A DNA stretch of 64,000 nt from CAZICM01 sp964537685 (GTDB lineage Bacteria > Myxococcota_A > Polyangia > Polyangiales > Polyangiaceae), in assembly GCA_964537685.1 (NCBI GenBank), contig CAZICM010000029.1, forward strand, positions 50,219 through 114,218. Reading direction: 5' to 3'. The position numbers were made by a program, and so were the translations under genes. Under the pieces are notes generated by a model, which searched no databases, was not told the DNA's origin, and was given only the letters and a program-made list of their open reading frames with translations. Positions 42,022 to 51,489 of this stretch are shown here, in pieces. Position 1 is the first letter of the stretch. Every line of letters begins with the position of its first letter.

Positions 42022-43350
42022 TTACTGCGGACCCATGCCCGAACAGGTGAACAGAACATCCACCTTGGCTTTATCGTCCGCCTGCACGACGGCGCAGGAA
42101 TCGGCGCAGAGCTTAATCGTTGCCCCATTCTCGATATAGAACGCATTGGGAACACAATCAGCCGCTGTCTTGACCTGGGTGAAATCGATGGGCGCGCCCA
42201 CGCCGCTCGGCGTGTAACGCACGACGACCGTACCCAAATCGATGGTCTGGCCCGAGGGCGGAGGCGGAATGGCGAATTCGCAATTCACCTGCGCGCCCGC
42301 GACGACGCCTTCCGCGATCTTCTGGAACACAACGTCAAACGAGGCATTTTGACAGATGGGGAAACGCAGACCGCCGGTAATAATGCTGAGATGCTGATAA
42401 CCCGTGCCAGGTCCGGGGGAGGGTGTTCCATTGAGGACGCAGACCGCGTCGACCATTGGATCGCCGGGCAAATGCGGATCGGTCGCAACGGCCGCTTCCT
42501 TCATGCCGATGATGCTGTGCCAAATATATTTGCGATTGGCCGCGTCGCCGAATTGCAAAGGATCGAGTGCCAGCAGATCGGTATCGAATTGAGTGCCCGT
42601 AGTCTGCCCATCCGCGATATTATCGTTGTCGTCGTAGGTTTTCCCATTGAATGAACACAAAATACCATCGTCGGTGATCTCCAAAAAGACCTTGATGGCT
42701 TCCTGGCGTAGGAGGGCGGACCAACCCATCGGATATTTACCAAATACATCTGGATTTATAGCCGTGTAAGTGCTCAAGGCCCTGCAGAGCGAGTCATGGC
42801 TGGCGACCTCGATGCTGTAGTGATCGAATTTCGCCGAATAACCTGGTTCGGCCTGTGCGGGAGGTCCGCAATTGGTGCCAGCCGCGGCGAGCGGCGGGCT
42901 GATACACACCGATTCGTCGGGATTGGCATTGCCATGCCGGGCAATGAAAATAAATTTGTAATCCAGCATCGCCGCATCGAGAATATTGGCGAAATTTGAA
43001 TTAATATTGTTTTGGACGGCAATAATATCGTCTGTCATGCTGCCCGAATTGTCGATAATTACGATAATATCGATCGGGGCTTTGGTGAGCGTGGCTTCGG
43101 CGCTTTCTGTGGCGCAGACAGCATCGGGATCGATTCCGCCGTCGGCCGTGCCGCTTGAACCGGTGAAAATTCCACCGCCCGATCCGGGCCCGCCGCCGCC
43201 GGTTGCGGTCCCCGAGCTATTGCCGCCGGCACCGGTCATACCTGTGCCTGTTCCATTGTTCTCGGTGTCGCCCGAGCAGGCGCCGATAGCTGCTGCGAGC
43301 GCGGCGCTGCTGAGCGCCAAGGTCAAGGCTGTGCGAAGCGACGATTTCAT
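42022..43350 (-). CDS. Von Willebrand A-domain lipoprotein
   Basis: About 442 residues from ATG 43350, preceded by GGAGG; the open frame extends to 43497 without support. The leader ends in lipobox IGAC (C25). A Gly/Ser-rich linker (26-80) leads to a VWA domain with the metal-ion-dependent adhesion site DNSGSM (100-105) and a long loop-rich central part. The C-terminal third is beta-rich and carries several cysteines, e.g. VNCEFAIPPPPSGQ and CADSCAVV. This kind of lipoprotein is common in myxobacteria and may bind a protein or surface partner through the metal site. Function not known. Confidence 0.85.
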   Translation of the reverse strand: MKSSLRTALTLALSSAALAAAIGACSGDTENNGTGTGMTGAGGNSSGTATGGGGPGSGGGIFTGSSGTADGGIDPDAVCATESAEATLTKAPIDIIVIIDNSGSMTDDIIAVQNNINSNFANILDAAMLDYKFIFIARHGNANPDESVCISPPLAAAGTNCGPPAQAEPGYSAKFDHYSIEVASHDSLCRALSTYTAINPDVFGKYPMGWSALLRQEAIKVFLEITDDGILCSFNGKTYDDNDNIADGQTTGTQFDTDLLALDPLQFGDAANRKYIWHSIIGMKEAAVATDPHLPGDPMVDAVCVLNGTPSPGPGTGYQHLSIITGGLRFPICQNASFDVVFQKIAEGVVAGAQVNCEFAIPPPPSGQTIDLGTVVVRYTPSGVGAPIDFTQVKTAADCVPNAFYIENGATIKLCADSCAVVQADDKAKVDVLFTCSGMGPQ

Positions 43351-43499
43351 GGATGCTTGTCCTCCCGCTGCGCAAAAGCGGTGTGGAAAGGAAGGTTTTG
43401 TATTTTTATTTTGTTTTGCGCAGCGAATGTCTTTGTAGCAGTCCTGCGAATTAAATTGAAGCGCGTTTTCGATCATGGTGACAGCGGTGGATTGCAATT

Positions 43500-45212
43500 C
43501 TAGCGGGACGGAGTATCATTCTCCAATTCTAACTCCAATTCTAAATAGATGTCGAGCGTTTCGATGGTTTTGACAAGCCTATAATTTGTTTTTAATAAAT
43601 GATTAAATTCAAAAAAACCGGGAAGCGCGTCGGCGGAATCTATGTTTTCGCCCGTCACATGAGGAAAGACATCGTAGTGCTCGATGACAATAGCGGCCGG
43701 CCGCTTGCTGGAAAGCTCGGCCATAAGGCTTTTCCGGGCTTCGTCCTTCACCCACGCGACGCGCTGGGGCACGTTGTAGATATAGCGGCTGGCCAGAGGG
43801 CGTTCGGCGAGGTCGTAAATGACCGGCTCAAAACCCCAAACAAAAATGGGGCGATTCGGAGGAACGCGGGTTTTCAAATATTCACCGGCGGCTCTGTTCA
43901 CGCCGGCATTCACCTCTGCAATCCAGGCGAGGCGATCGATAGCGGCTTGATTTCTAGGGCTTTGGGTGAAGAACTCCAGGCGCATCAGCGTGCGGGTTCT
44001 AAAGCTTTCAACGGTGTGCTTGGTGGCGGAGCGCCCGAGGGAAATGACAACAATGCCTAAATAAAAAACAATGGCGCGCAGGGCAGAATGGCGTCCAAAG
44101 CGATCCCAAATCCAAAATAGGCTGAAGCCCGCGAGCATCGCAGTTGGAGGCCAAGTTGCCCCGTAATGATAGGCAAAGAATTTGCCCTGCATGACCACGC
44201 CGGCGAGATGAATCGAGATAATGCTTGCAATAACGAGAGCTCCATACCGCTCGCGCGGGCCAAGCCCAAGGGCGAAGAATAAGAGCACGCCGGCTGTCAT
44301 GAGGCTGCAATAGGTCACGAGCCATTCGGTGAATCCCCAATAGGCCATTCCAAAAAAGCTCGAGCCTTCCCAGCCCAGTTTTGTGTAATGCGGCGTGAAT
44401 ACGAAAAGCACTTGATATAAATCGGAAAGCGCGCCCTTGGCGGCAAACCAAAGGGCGCACAATACGATCGGAATGATCCCGCCGGCAGCAATATATAAAA
44501 TGGGTACAACCGCTTTTCGAATGGAAGAGCGGGTGAGGCGCTGAAGAAAAGAAGAGCCTTCTTTTTCCGATAGAATGGAGCGTCCGGCGAAAATAATGGC
44601 CAGGACCGCACCCCCTCCGGCAAGGGGAGGTTTGAGCAGGCCCGAGATGCCGAAGAGAATGCCGGAGCCAATCCAATTAAATAATACAGATCTTCGATGA
44701 GATTTATCCTGCTGATGGGCCATTTCGCCCTGCATGGCCAGCAAGATGCCAGCCATCGTAAAAATTCCTCCAAAGGATTCGGGCTGGCTGGTGTGCCAAA
44801 AATCGAGCTGCGCCTGCACAAAGGCATTTACCGCCCCCGCCGCCAGGCCGATAAGCCGGCTGCCCCATAAGAGCGTCGACAATCGCATCAAAATGGGAAT
44901 CATTCCGATAATACATAAACATTCGAGGATGCGGATGCCATATTGGGCATTGCCAAAGAAAACCCTGGCCAGCGCATAAATAAGAAAAATGCCCGGCGGT
45001 TTAAAATCCCAGGCATCGCGGTAGGGCATTCCGCCTTCGGTGATTGTGCGGGCCACAACCGCATAAATGCCCTGATCGCGGCCGTAGCCGTAGGTGACAA
45101 TGAGCAGGGCAAAAAAGACCGTGGCGGCCCAGCAGACGAAAATAAACAATCGCTCTTGAAAGGGCGGGCGCGTTTTTTGGGGCGCCGCATTGGCGCTTTG
45201 TTGCTCGGGCAT
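43500..45212 (-). CDS. GT-C fold glycosyltransferase (PMT/ArnT-like)
   Basis: A 570-residue integral membrane protein with about 11 helices. Just after the first helix the loop reads YGYGRDQGIYAVVARTI and MPYRDAWDFKPPG, matching the PMT_2/GT39 and ArnT families, in which the loop Asp is catalytic and the donor is a lipid-linked sugar. The C-terminal 120 residues are soluble and lie outside the membrane. Sugar donor and acceptor are unknown; lipid A or protein glycosylation are options. It is the last gene of the minus-strand run beginning at 51437, 19 bases after the PRPP synthetase-like gene. Confidence 0.85.
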   Translation of the reverse strand: MPEQQSANAAPQKTRPPFQERLFIFVCWAATVFFALLIVTYGYGRDQGIYAVVARTITEGGMPYRDAWDFKPPGIFLIYALARVFFGNAQYGIRILECLCIIGMIPILMRLSTLLWGSRLIGLAAGAVNAFVQAQLDFWHTSQPESFGGIFTMAGILLAMQGEMAHQQDKSHRRSVLFNWIGSGILFGISGLLKPPLAGGGAVLAIIFAGRSILSEKEGSSFLQRLTRSSIRKAVVPILYIAAGGIIPIVLCALWFAAKGALSDLYQVLFVFTPHYTKLGWEGSSFFGMAYWGFTEWLVTYCSLMTAGVLLFFALGLGPRERYGALVIASIISIHLAGVVMQGKFFAYHYGATWPPTAMLAGFSLFWIWDRFGRHSALRAIVFYLGIVVISLGRSATKHTVESFRTRTLMRLEFFTQSPRNQAAIDRLAWIAEVNAGVNRAAGEYLKTRVPPNRPIFVWGFEPVIYDLAERPLASRYIYNVPQRVAWVKDEARKSLMAELSSKRPAAIVIEHYDVFPHVTGENIDSADALPGFFEFNHLLKTNYRLVKTIETLDIYLELELELENDTPSR

Positions 45213-45231
45213 GGCGTTATTCGTTTGGGTT

Positions 45232-46179
45232 CTAACGGGGCCGCAAAATGGATTGCACCATCAGGCCCGCGATCGGGTGAATGGCGTCTGGATCTGTGCG
45301 GGCGATTTTCTCGCTGCCCGGATGGGAATCGGTGCCTAAAATACGCTGAAATACGCCTGATTCGCGCAGGGTATCCAGCGATTTTTCGGGCAGCACCAAA
45401 TGGCTCGCAATGGCCGAAACCGATTTGGCGCCCGCGTGAAGATAGGCTTTGGCCGCTTGAATCAGCGTCCCGCCGGTTCGGATCATATCGTCGTAAATAA
45501 CAATGTCTTTGCCTTTGACTTCCGCGTTAATGCCCGTGAGCTGAAGCGCGCCCGTGCCCGAATCGCGGTGCTTGTAGACAAAGGCAGGCTCGACATGAAG
45601 CTCGCGCGCAAGGCTTTGAACCCATTTGGCGCGCCCCGCGTCCGTGGCCCCCAGCACATAATCGCGCCCGTCCATGAAGCGGCGTATGGCTTCCGTAATC
45701 ACCGGCGCGCCGTAAATATGGCGGGTGATATGATGTTCGCCGCAATAAAATTCAATCCCATCGGTATGTAAATCGAATAAAAACAAACGTGTTCCTGCTT
45801 CACATGGTGGAATTGCAGAAAGAAGCATGGCGCGGGTTTTTGCCGTGACGACTTCACCCGGTTTCACGGCGCGTTCCATGGTCGAATAGCCAAAATAGGG
45901 CATCACAATAGACAGCGATCGGGCGCCGCCCCGGGTAATGGCAAAGGCGAGATCGTAGACCTCGAGCCAATCCAAATCGGTCGGTGTTCCGCCCAAGAGC
46001 ACCACATCGCGCCCCCAAGTATCGGCCGCAAGGCGCAGGTAGCGTTCGCCATCGGGAAATGTTTTTCGTTCGATTTCGCCCGCTTCGAAATCGCCCGCGG
46101 CTAAAAATCGGGGCCGCAGGTATTCATACGATGCAATGCTAAATAATAACTTTCGTGTTTCGTGACTGGCTGTGCTCAT
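45232..46179 (-). CDS. Ribose-phosphate pyrophosphokinase-like protein (divergent PRPP synthetase)
   Basis: A 315-residue protein with the two phosphoribosyltransferase-like halves of PRPP synthetases. The PRPP loop VIYDDMIRTGGTL is clear and MPYFGYSTMER matches the MPYFGYARQDR block near ATP. The flexible catalytic loop normally reads DKRR, but here it is YKHRDSG, and the DLHxxQIQGFF block is DLHTDGIEFY. Such substitutions affect residues used for ATP binding, so it may be a distant class, have altered activity, or be a regulatory relative. It lies 20 bases after the pseudouridine synthase/methyltransferase fusion. Confidence 0.85.
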   Translation of the reverse strand: MSTASHETRKLLFSIASYEYLRPRFLAAGDFEAGEIERKTFPDGERYLRLAADTWGRDVVLLGGTPTDLDWLEVYDLAFAITRGGARSLSIVMPYFGYSTMERAVKPGEVVTAKTRAMLLSAIPPCEAGTRLFLFDLHTDGIEFYCGEHHITRHIYGAPVITEAIRRFMDGRDYVLGATDAGRAKWVQSLARELHVEPAFVYKHRDSGTGALQLTGINAEVKGKDIVIYDDMIRTGGTLIQAAKAYLHAGAKSVSAIASHLVLPEKSLDTLRESGVFQRILGTDSHPGSEKIARTDPDAIHPIAGLMVQSILRPR

Positions 46180-46199
46180 GGTATTGTCCGGTCATTCTT

Positions 46200-47963
46200 T
46201 TAAAAAGTTACGCATACGCTTTTCATCGCGGGCTCCAGGCCTGGTTCAGGAGGAAAATCGATGGGGTCGGGCATATCTTTCATTTGCACGACCTCTCTTT
46301 TCGCGGCCCGCGCAGCTTCATGCAAAAAGCGACGGAATTTGGCGCGCACAATGCCTTTGTGATTGGTGCTGGCCAACAGGCGCCCATGCGGCGAAAGAAG
46401 CGAAATGGCGAGAGTTGCCAGCGAACGGTAATCGCTTTCGGCCGAAAACCGGGTTGTTTTCGTCGTCGAAAAGCTGGGCGGATCCAAAATAATTAAATCG
46501 AATTGCTCTTTTGTGCGGGAGGCAAATTGCATCCAGCCAAAGACATCGGCTTCAATCAGCTTGTGATGCGCCGGATCGGCGTGGGCGGCGTCGAGATTGC
46601 GCCTGGCCCAGGCGAGCGAGCGGGCCGATATATCGAGCGTGAGGGTTTCGCGCGCATGTCCCGCCGCAGCGGCCACGCTAAATGCGCCCGTATAGGCAAA
46701 ACAATTGAGCACGCGCTTGTGTTCAGACCATTCGCGCACGCGCCGGCGATTTTCGCGCTGATCGAGGAAAATGCCGGTGGATAAGCCGTCGCCCAGGCGC
46801 ACTTCAAAAGAAAGGCCGTGTTCTTGAATAAAAAAATATTCAGGCGCATTTTCACCGCGCACGGCATCGACAGGCGCGTATTCGCCGCGCCGGCTGTCGA
46901 CAATGACGCTGGCGTGTTTGGGCCGTACTTTTTTATAGACGCCCCGGGCGCCGAGTTCGTAAGCCGCATCGAGCACAGCCTCAAGCATTGGCGCCTGGTT
47001 TTCATCGATGAGCGATACGACGAGATAGTCTCCATAAACGTCAATGGTGAAACCCGGCAGAGCGTCTCCCGCTCCATTGAGCAATCTGAACGCATTGGTC
47101 GCAGGAAGCTTGGCAATCCCATAGCGTTTGTCCGCGGCATCCCGGAGTATTTGATTGAGCTGATATTTGTTGGCTGAGTTTGTATTAAATTCTTTTGAAT
47201 TGGCATCCATCCAATGCTGAAAGCAATCTGGAAGAGGTGCCCGGAAAGAAATCATTTTGCCCGTGATGGGATGTTGAATACGCAGCTCCGTAGCGTGCAG
47301 GAGCAGGCGCGGCGCTTCGGGGCCACCGTACGCCGTGTCGCCCGCGAGAGGCATGGAGAGCGCGGCAAGCTGAACGCGAATTTGATGCGTGCGGCCCGTT
47401 TCCGGGCGAATTTCGAGCATGGCCCGCTTATTCTTTTGCTTCAGCACGCGGGCGCGCGAGACCGCCGGCTGACCCTTGGGGAAATGCTCCGGCCGCGCTT
47501 GCATCAGGCCGTTTTTATCGGGCAGAAGCTTATGCCTCATGACCATTTCGCCCCGGTTTACCGCGCGAAGGTCGCTCAATTCGGCGCAGCCCGTATAGGT
47601 TTTTTGAACGAGGCGTCCCTCGAATTGGCGGGCCATTTCAGGGTTCGCTTCTCTTCGTTTCGTGAATAAAAGAACGCCCGAGGTATCGCGATCGAGCCGC
47701 TGATGAATGCCGAGATAGGGCTCTTTGCCATCGCGGGCGCGCAGCCATTCGGAAAGGCGTGTCTTGGCATCGTCCACGCGATCGCCGTCGGGCGCGTGCG
47801 TGGGAATGCCCGCGGGCTTATTGATAACGATTAAATCGCCGTCTTCGTAAAGAATCCATTCGGCGCGAAAGGGCGGCCAGAGCTTGCCCAGGCTGCTCTG
47901 CGGCTCTGCTGCATTGGATGTCGGCGCGCCGGAAAAAATGAGTATTTCGCCCGCGGGATTCAT
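46200..47963 (-). CDS. Fused RluA-type pseudouridine synthase and RlmI-like rRNA methyltransferase
   Basis: About 587 residues. From ATG 47963, which overlaps the upstream stop (ATGA); ATG 47969 is equally possible. The first half is RluA-type pseudouridine synthase: HQRLDRDTSG with catalytic Asp (D91), and PETGRTHQIRVQL and PLAGDTAYGG. The second half (about 290-587) is a class I SAM methyltransferase with FAYTGAFSVAAAAG as the SAM site and the LDPPSF motif of RlmI-type 23S rRNA m5C methylases. The RlmI N-terminal PUA domain is replaced by the RluA half. It should modify two sites in rRNA, possibly neighbouring; the RNA sites are not known. Confidence 0.9.
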   Translation of the reverse strand: MNPAGEILIFSGAPTSNAAEPQSSLGKLWPPFRAEWILYEDGDLIVINKPAGIPTHAPDGDRVDDAKTRLSEWLRARDGKEPYLGIHQRLDRDTSGVLLFTKRREANPEMARQFEGRLVQKTYTGCAELSDLRAVNRGEMVMRHKLLPDKNGLMQARPEHFPKGQPAVSRARVLKQKNKRAMLEIRPETGRTHQIRVQLAALSMPLAGDTAYGGPEAPRLLLHATELRIQHPITGKMISFRAPLPDCFQHWMDANSKEFNTNSANKYQLNQILRDAADKRYGIAKLPATNAFRLLNGAGDALPGFTIDVYGDYLVVSLIDENQAPMLEAVLDAAYELGARGVYKKVRPKHASVIVDSRRGEYAPVDAVRGENAPEYFFIQEHGLSFEVRLGDGLSTGIFLDQRENRRRVREWSEHKRVLNCFAYTGAFSVAAAAGHARETLTLDISARSLAWARRNLDAAHADPAHHKLIEADVFGWMQFASRTKEQFDLIILDPPSFSTTKTTRFSAESDYRSLATLAISLLSPHGRLLASTNHKGIVRAKFRRFLHEAARAAKREVVQMKDMPDPIDFPPEPGLEPAMKSVCVTF

Positions 47964-49024
47964 CCGCATTGCGTGACGAGCAAAATCAAAATGCCAATGC
48001 CCACCAATACAAATCCAAGAATGGTCTGAACAGGTGCGCCATCTTTTGATGGTGATGTTGGCGAATTTGATGAGATTGGCGGTTCGCTGGCCCGGCTTTT
48101 TTCTGGTGCGGAGCCACCGCCGTAAGCCGCGGGAAGAGAGCTTTTATCGATGGCCACGGAGAGCATCCAGCGGTGGTGGTCGCGGCCGGGATGGGTATCC
48201 GTGCGGTGAACGGCTTTCGTCGATAAATTAATTTTATTGCCATCGCCCAGATCCATGCCGATGCCGAAATAGGGCGCGGGGCCAAAGGCAAGCCCATAGG
48301 CTTTGCGCTCAATGTATTGAATGGTGGCCGCGGTATTTTTCGAAGGATATGCGAGCACCACGACCGTTGCTGCATCCAGGCGCATTCCGAGTAGTGAACC
48401 ATCGGGTGAACACACAATACAATCGGGGTTCATTCCCGAGGCCCGTGTTAATTGATCGTGTTGATCGCCATCTTGTTCAATGCGAAAAACCCGATCTCCT
48501 CCGGAAGCGATCCAAAAGTTGCCAGCATTCCACGCAATGCTGCGCACGGGTTCGCCGATATTGGTTTGGGCGACGCTTTCCCCGCTTTCGGCGGAGATGA
48601 CTTGAATTGAGCCATCGCTTTTGCCCGCGGCGAGCAGCGATGCGTCACCCGAGAAAGCCAGCGCGGATGCGGAAGCGATATTGATCTCGCGTTTTGAGCC
48701 ATCGCCGTCAAACAAGACAATTGCCGCGTCGAGGCCGACGGCAATGCGGCCATCGGCGTGTGCCGCGAAAGCCGTTGGAGCCCCCCCTGATTCGAGGGTC
48801 TTTAGGATTTCGTCCTTGGCAGGATTAAAAAGGCTTACGGCGCCCGATTCATCCAGCGCAATGACAGTCTTTACGGTTGCGAATACGGCGAAAATGGGGG
48901 CGTTCAGGGTATGCCGGAAACGAGGGCTTTCATCTTGGCCATCGTGCACAAGAAGCTCGTTTCCTTCCGCAAGAACAATCGTATTGCCATCGGGGGCGTA
49001 GGCGAAAAGGTGGGAGGGCGTCAT
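47960..49024 (-). CDS. Propeller-like (WD40-type) protein with C-terminal membrane anchor
   Basis: About 354 residues (ATG 49033 is also in frame). The N-terminal 280 residues repeat short beta blocks such as LFAYAPDGNTIVLAEG and VRSIAWNAGNFWIASGG, spaced about 40 residues apart, as expected for a WD40-like propeller. A Ser/Pro-rich linker and one hydrophobic helix (last 22 residues, VQTILGFVLVGIGILILLVT) follow, so it is tail-anchored with the propeller in the cytoplasm or periplasm. No signal peptide is visible. Its stop overlaps the rRNA modification fusion gene. Function unknown; it may be a scaffold. Confidence 0.7.
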   Translation of the reverse strand: MTPSHLFAYAPDGNTIVLAEGNELLVHDGQDESPRFRHTLNAPIFAVFATVKTVIALDESGAVSLFNPAKDEILKTLESGGAPTAFAAHADGRIAVGLDAAIVLFDGDGSKREINIASASALAFSGDASLLAAGKSDGSIQVISAESGESVAQTNIGEPVRSIAWNAGNFWIASGGDRVFRIEQDGDQHDQLTRASGMNPDCIVCSPDGSLLGMRLDAATVVVLAYPSKNTAATIQYIERKAYGLAFGPAPYFGIGMDLGDGNKINLSTKAVHRTDTHPGRDHHRWMLSVAIDKSSLPAAYGGGSAPEKSRASEPPISSNSPTSPSKDGAPVQTILGFVLVGIGILILLVTQCG

Positions 49025-49093
49025 GAGTTCCAATACCTTGGTAATAGAGCCCCGTCTTTTTGTAAAGAAGCGTGTGAGAGATGGCGGCCGAAA

Positions 49094-50197
49094 TTATTGA
49101 GCGCCCTGTTGGATATTCGTTCCTGCGGGCGGATTGAAAATAAATTCGCCGGGCTCGATGGAGGCGGGCTGGGAGACGTCTTCGAAGTCAAAGCGATTTT
49201 TATTTCCCTGGGCGTCGACGATTAAAACCCGGCGTATAACGCCTGGATCCTTTTTTTCGAGGAGCGATTTGTCGGTGTAGAACAGCACATATTCGTAATA
49301 AGGCGTCGCCGCCCTGGGTTTGCCATTGAGAACAGGGCCGCCTTCGAATTTAGCTTTTTCGTGAATAGAAAAGGTGAAGGACGGCCTCAGCCCATTGCCC
49401 ATTAAAAAGGATAGGGCGCCCGGGTATTCGGTCTTTTGAATGGGCTGCAAAAACATTTGGCTATCTTCAGCCACGTAGATTTTGAGGGTAGTGCCGTCAG
49501 ATACGATGCGATTGTTGTTCGGTGCGTCGTAGCGGAAAGATATTTTATTGGGTTTTTCTACGAAGACGATTCCGCTCGATTTCTTGACGATACCCGTGGC
49601 TTTTTGCGTGTGTTCCTGTTTAAACCGGGCTTTAAACGTTTTGCGGCCAAGAAAAATTGTATCAATTTGTGAAGCAATTTCATCGGCAGATCCGGGCGCG
49701 GGAGGCGGCAATGGCTTGAGGGGCTCTGAAGAGGGTTCGGTCGTTGGAGCCGCTTGAGGCGATGCGGCGGATGCGGCGGCCGAGGCCGTAGGAGTTGCCG
49801 CCGGTGCCGATGATTTTGCGGGTTTTGGTGTTGGCGCGGGCAGGGCGCTGCCGCTCACAAGGGGGCCTCCTGTATCGGTTGGAACAGGTGTTTTGGCCGG
49901 GCTTTTGGCCGATGCCGCGGCGGAGGCGGATGCGCTTGAGGGCGGTGCTGCGGTGCCTGTATTTGCTGCAGAAGCGCTGCCTTCGGGCGGTACAGGAGCT
50001 TCGGCGGGCGCGGCGCTGTTTGGGGCCGCAATGGTTTGAGTAGAAACCGATGCAGAGGATGCCGGTGCGCTCGGGGCCGGACCGGTGGAAGGGCTGTCGC
50101 AGGCTGCCGCAAAAACGCTGCAGATAAGCGCAAAAGATAGGTGTTTGCTGCGATCTCGGCGGAGGTGTGAGCGTTGCCTCCGGGCTTTATGCATCAT
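49094..50197 (-). CDS. LolA-like lipoprotein carrier family protein with long low-complexity linker
   Basis: A 367-residue protein. The leader ends in lipobox AAAC (C33). Residues 34-165 are an Ala/Ser/Pro-rich linker. From about 168 the fold of LolA is visible: ADEIASQIDTIFLGRKTFKARFKQE, IVFVEKPNKISFRYDAP and VSDGTTLKIYV. LolA ferries lipoproteins across the periplasm to the outer membrane. Here the domain is tethered by lipid through a long linker, unlike soluble LolA, so it may act as an anchored relay or sensor. It follows an outer-membrane barrel gene (49-base gap) in the same run. Confidence 0.82.
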   Translation of the reverse strand: MMHKARRQRSHLRRDRSKHLSFALICSVFAAACDSPSTGPAPSAPASSASVSTQTIAAPNSAAPAEAPVPPEGSASAANTGTAAPPSSASASAAASAKSPAKTPVPTDTGGPLVSGSALPAPTPKPAKSSAPAATPTASAAASAASPQAAPTTEPSSEPLKPLPPPAPGSADEIASQIDTIFLGRKTFKARFKQEHTQKATGIVKKSSGIVFVEKPNKISFRYDAPNNNRIVSDGTTLKIYVAEDSQMFLQPIQKTEYPGALSFLMGNGLRPSFTFSIHEKAKFEGGPVLNGKPRAATPYYEYVLFYTDKSLLEKKDPGVIRRVLIVDAQGNKNRFDFEDVSQPASIEPGEFIFNPPAGTNIQQGAQ

Positions 50198-50246
50198 GGT
50201 TGGGCAAGGTAAACATCAAACCATTAAAAAATCAAAAAAGAGGATT

Positions 50247-51437
50247 TTAAAAGCGGGCGTAAACCGTCGCATTAAAGCTATTGTCCAGCGTGGATTTTTT
50301 GCCGGCGTCGCGGCGCGGGAGATAGGCGTATTCGAGCAAAAGCGCGACGTTGTCGTGAACGTTCACGGTGAGTCCGGGCAGGTGAAGAATCTCCTGTACA
50401 TTGACATCACGATAATTAATATAGCTAAAACTATAGCGTGCATTGAGGCGCCATATTTGAAAATTGGCACCCGCGAGAAGGTAATGATTATGAGCTGATG
50501 ATTTGCCGGGAATGGCGGGTGCCGTTTCGGTGGCTGGTGTGCCTGCAATGGGATAATCGGTGACGGTCTTGCCGAATTGAGCAAGGAATTCACCGAAGAC
50601 TTTAATTGGGCCGTGCCGGAAGCTGACATCGCCTCCTACGCGCACGACTCCATTGGGCGGCAAATTATTTCCTTCGGGTGTGAAGTCAACGTAACTGTAT
50701 TGGGCGACCGCGCCAAGCCTTAAGGATGTGCGTTTATTGAACCGGAATGAAGGTTCAACACGGCCGAGGGTTGTATGGCGCCGATGCACGTCGCCGCCTA
50801 CCCATACGGTGTCGCGGTCGCGGAGCGATCCGTTGGTGCCGCCGTCGATTAGAAAATATTGGCCGTAATAGGCGAGGCCAAAACCGCTCGGCATGTCGAA
50901 ACTGCCCTCGAGTGAAATGCCATAGAGCGAATCAACTTTAAATCCTTCGAAATAAAGAAGGCTTCCATAAAAGCAATCGTCCCAGATTGGGCTGAGCTGG
51001 GAGTTGATTTTGCCTACCTTGGCCGTGATGTATTCGCGATGAAAATAAGCGTAGGCTTGCTGAATCCACACATTGCTCGTGAAAAATTCGCGGGCTTCCG
51101 AGTCGCGGAAGCGGGGATTTAAAACGAGGCCGAAGTCGTCGAGACGGCCTTCGAATTCAAGGCTCGCGAGGGTGAGCTCGATATTGTTATCGGCGGGCGT
51201 TATGCCGACCGCGTTTGCAACGGGCTGGTAGTACCAAAAATATGCGCCGCCGTGCAATTCCACCTTGGGCAATTCGCCGCGGGGCGGTATGGGCGGCGGG
51301 AGTTCGCCTGGAGGGGCGGATTGCTCTTCGGGCTGGTTTTCTTGGGTGTTGAGGAGCGGTTGTGCCGCTGCGCCGGAGCTGATGAGTAAGGCCGCGGCAC
51401 CAATTGAAAAACAGAGCTGTGGTCGAGGACGTCGCAT
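50247..51437 (-). CDS. Outer-membrane beta-barrel protein (porin-like)
   Basis: A 396-residue protein with a signal peptide ending near AAAQ (25-26), a short Pro-rich linker, then 16 or more beta-strand-like segments full of aromatic girdle residues and ending with a Phe (VYARF), the usual signal for outer-membrane assembly. It resembles BBP2-type putative porins. No substrate can be assigned. It is the first gene of a long minus-strand operon running to 43500 and is divergent from the YdcF-like gene across 114 bases containing a 6-base dyad. Confidence 0.8.
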   Translation of the reverse strand: MRRPRPQLCFSIGAAALLISSGAAAQPLLNTQENQPEEQSAPPGELPPPIPPRGELPKVELHGGAYFWYYQPVANAVGITPADNNIELTLASLEFEGRLDDFGLVLNPRFRDSEAREFFTSNVWIQQAYAYFHREYITAKVGKINSQLSPIWDDCFYGSLLYFEGFKVDSLYGISLEGSFDMPSGFGLAYYGQYFLIDGGTNGSLRDRDTVWVGGDVHRRHTTLGRVEPSFRFNKRTSLRLGAVAQYSYVDFTPEGNNLPPNGVVRVGGDVSFRHGPIKVFGEFLAQFGKTVTDYPIAGTPATETAPAIPGKSSAHNHYLLAGANFQIWRLNARYSFSYINYRDVNVQEILHLPGLTVNVHDNVALLLEYAYLPRRDAGKKSTLDNSFNATVYARF

Positions 51438-51489
51438 GGGGAAATAGATCCAGGCGCGTTAGGGTATCGCATTGCCGCCGCATTCCGAA

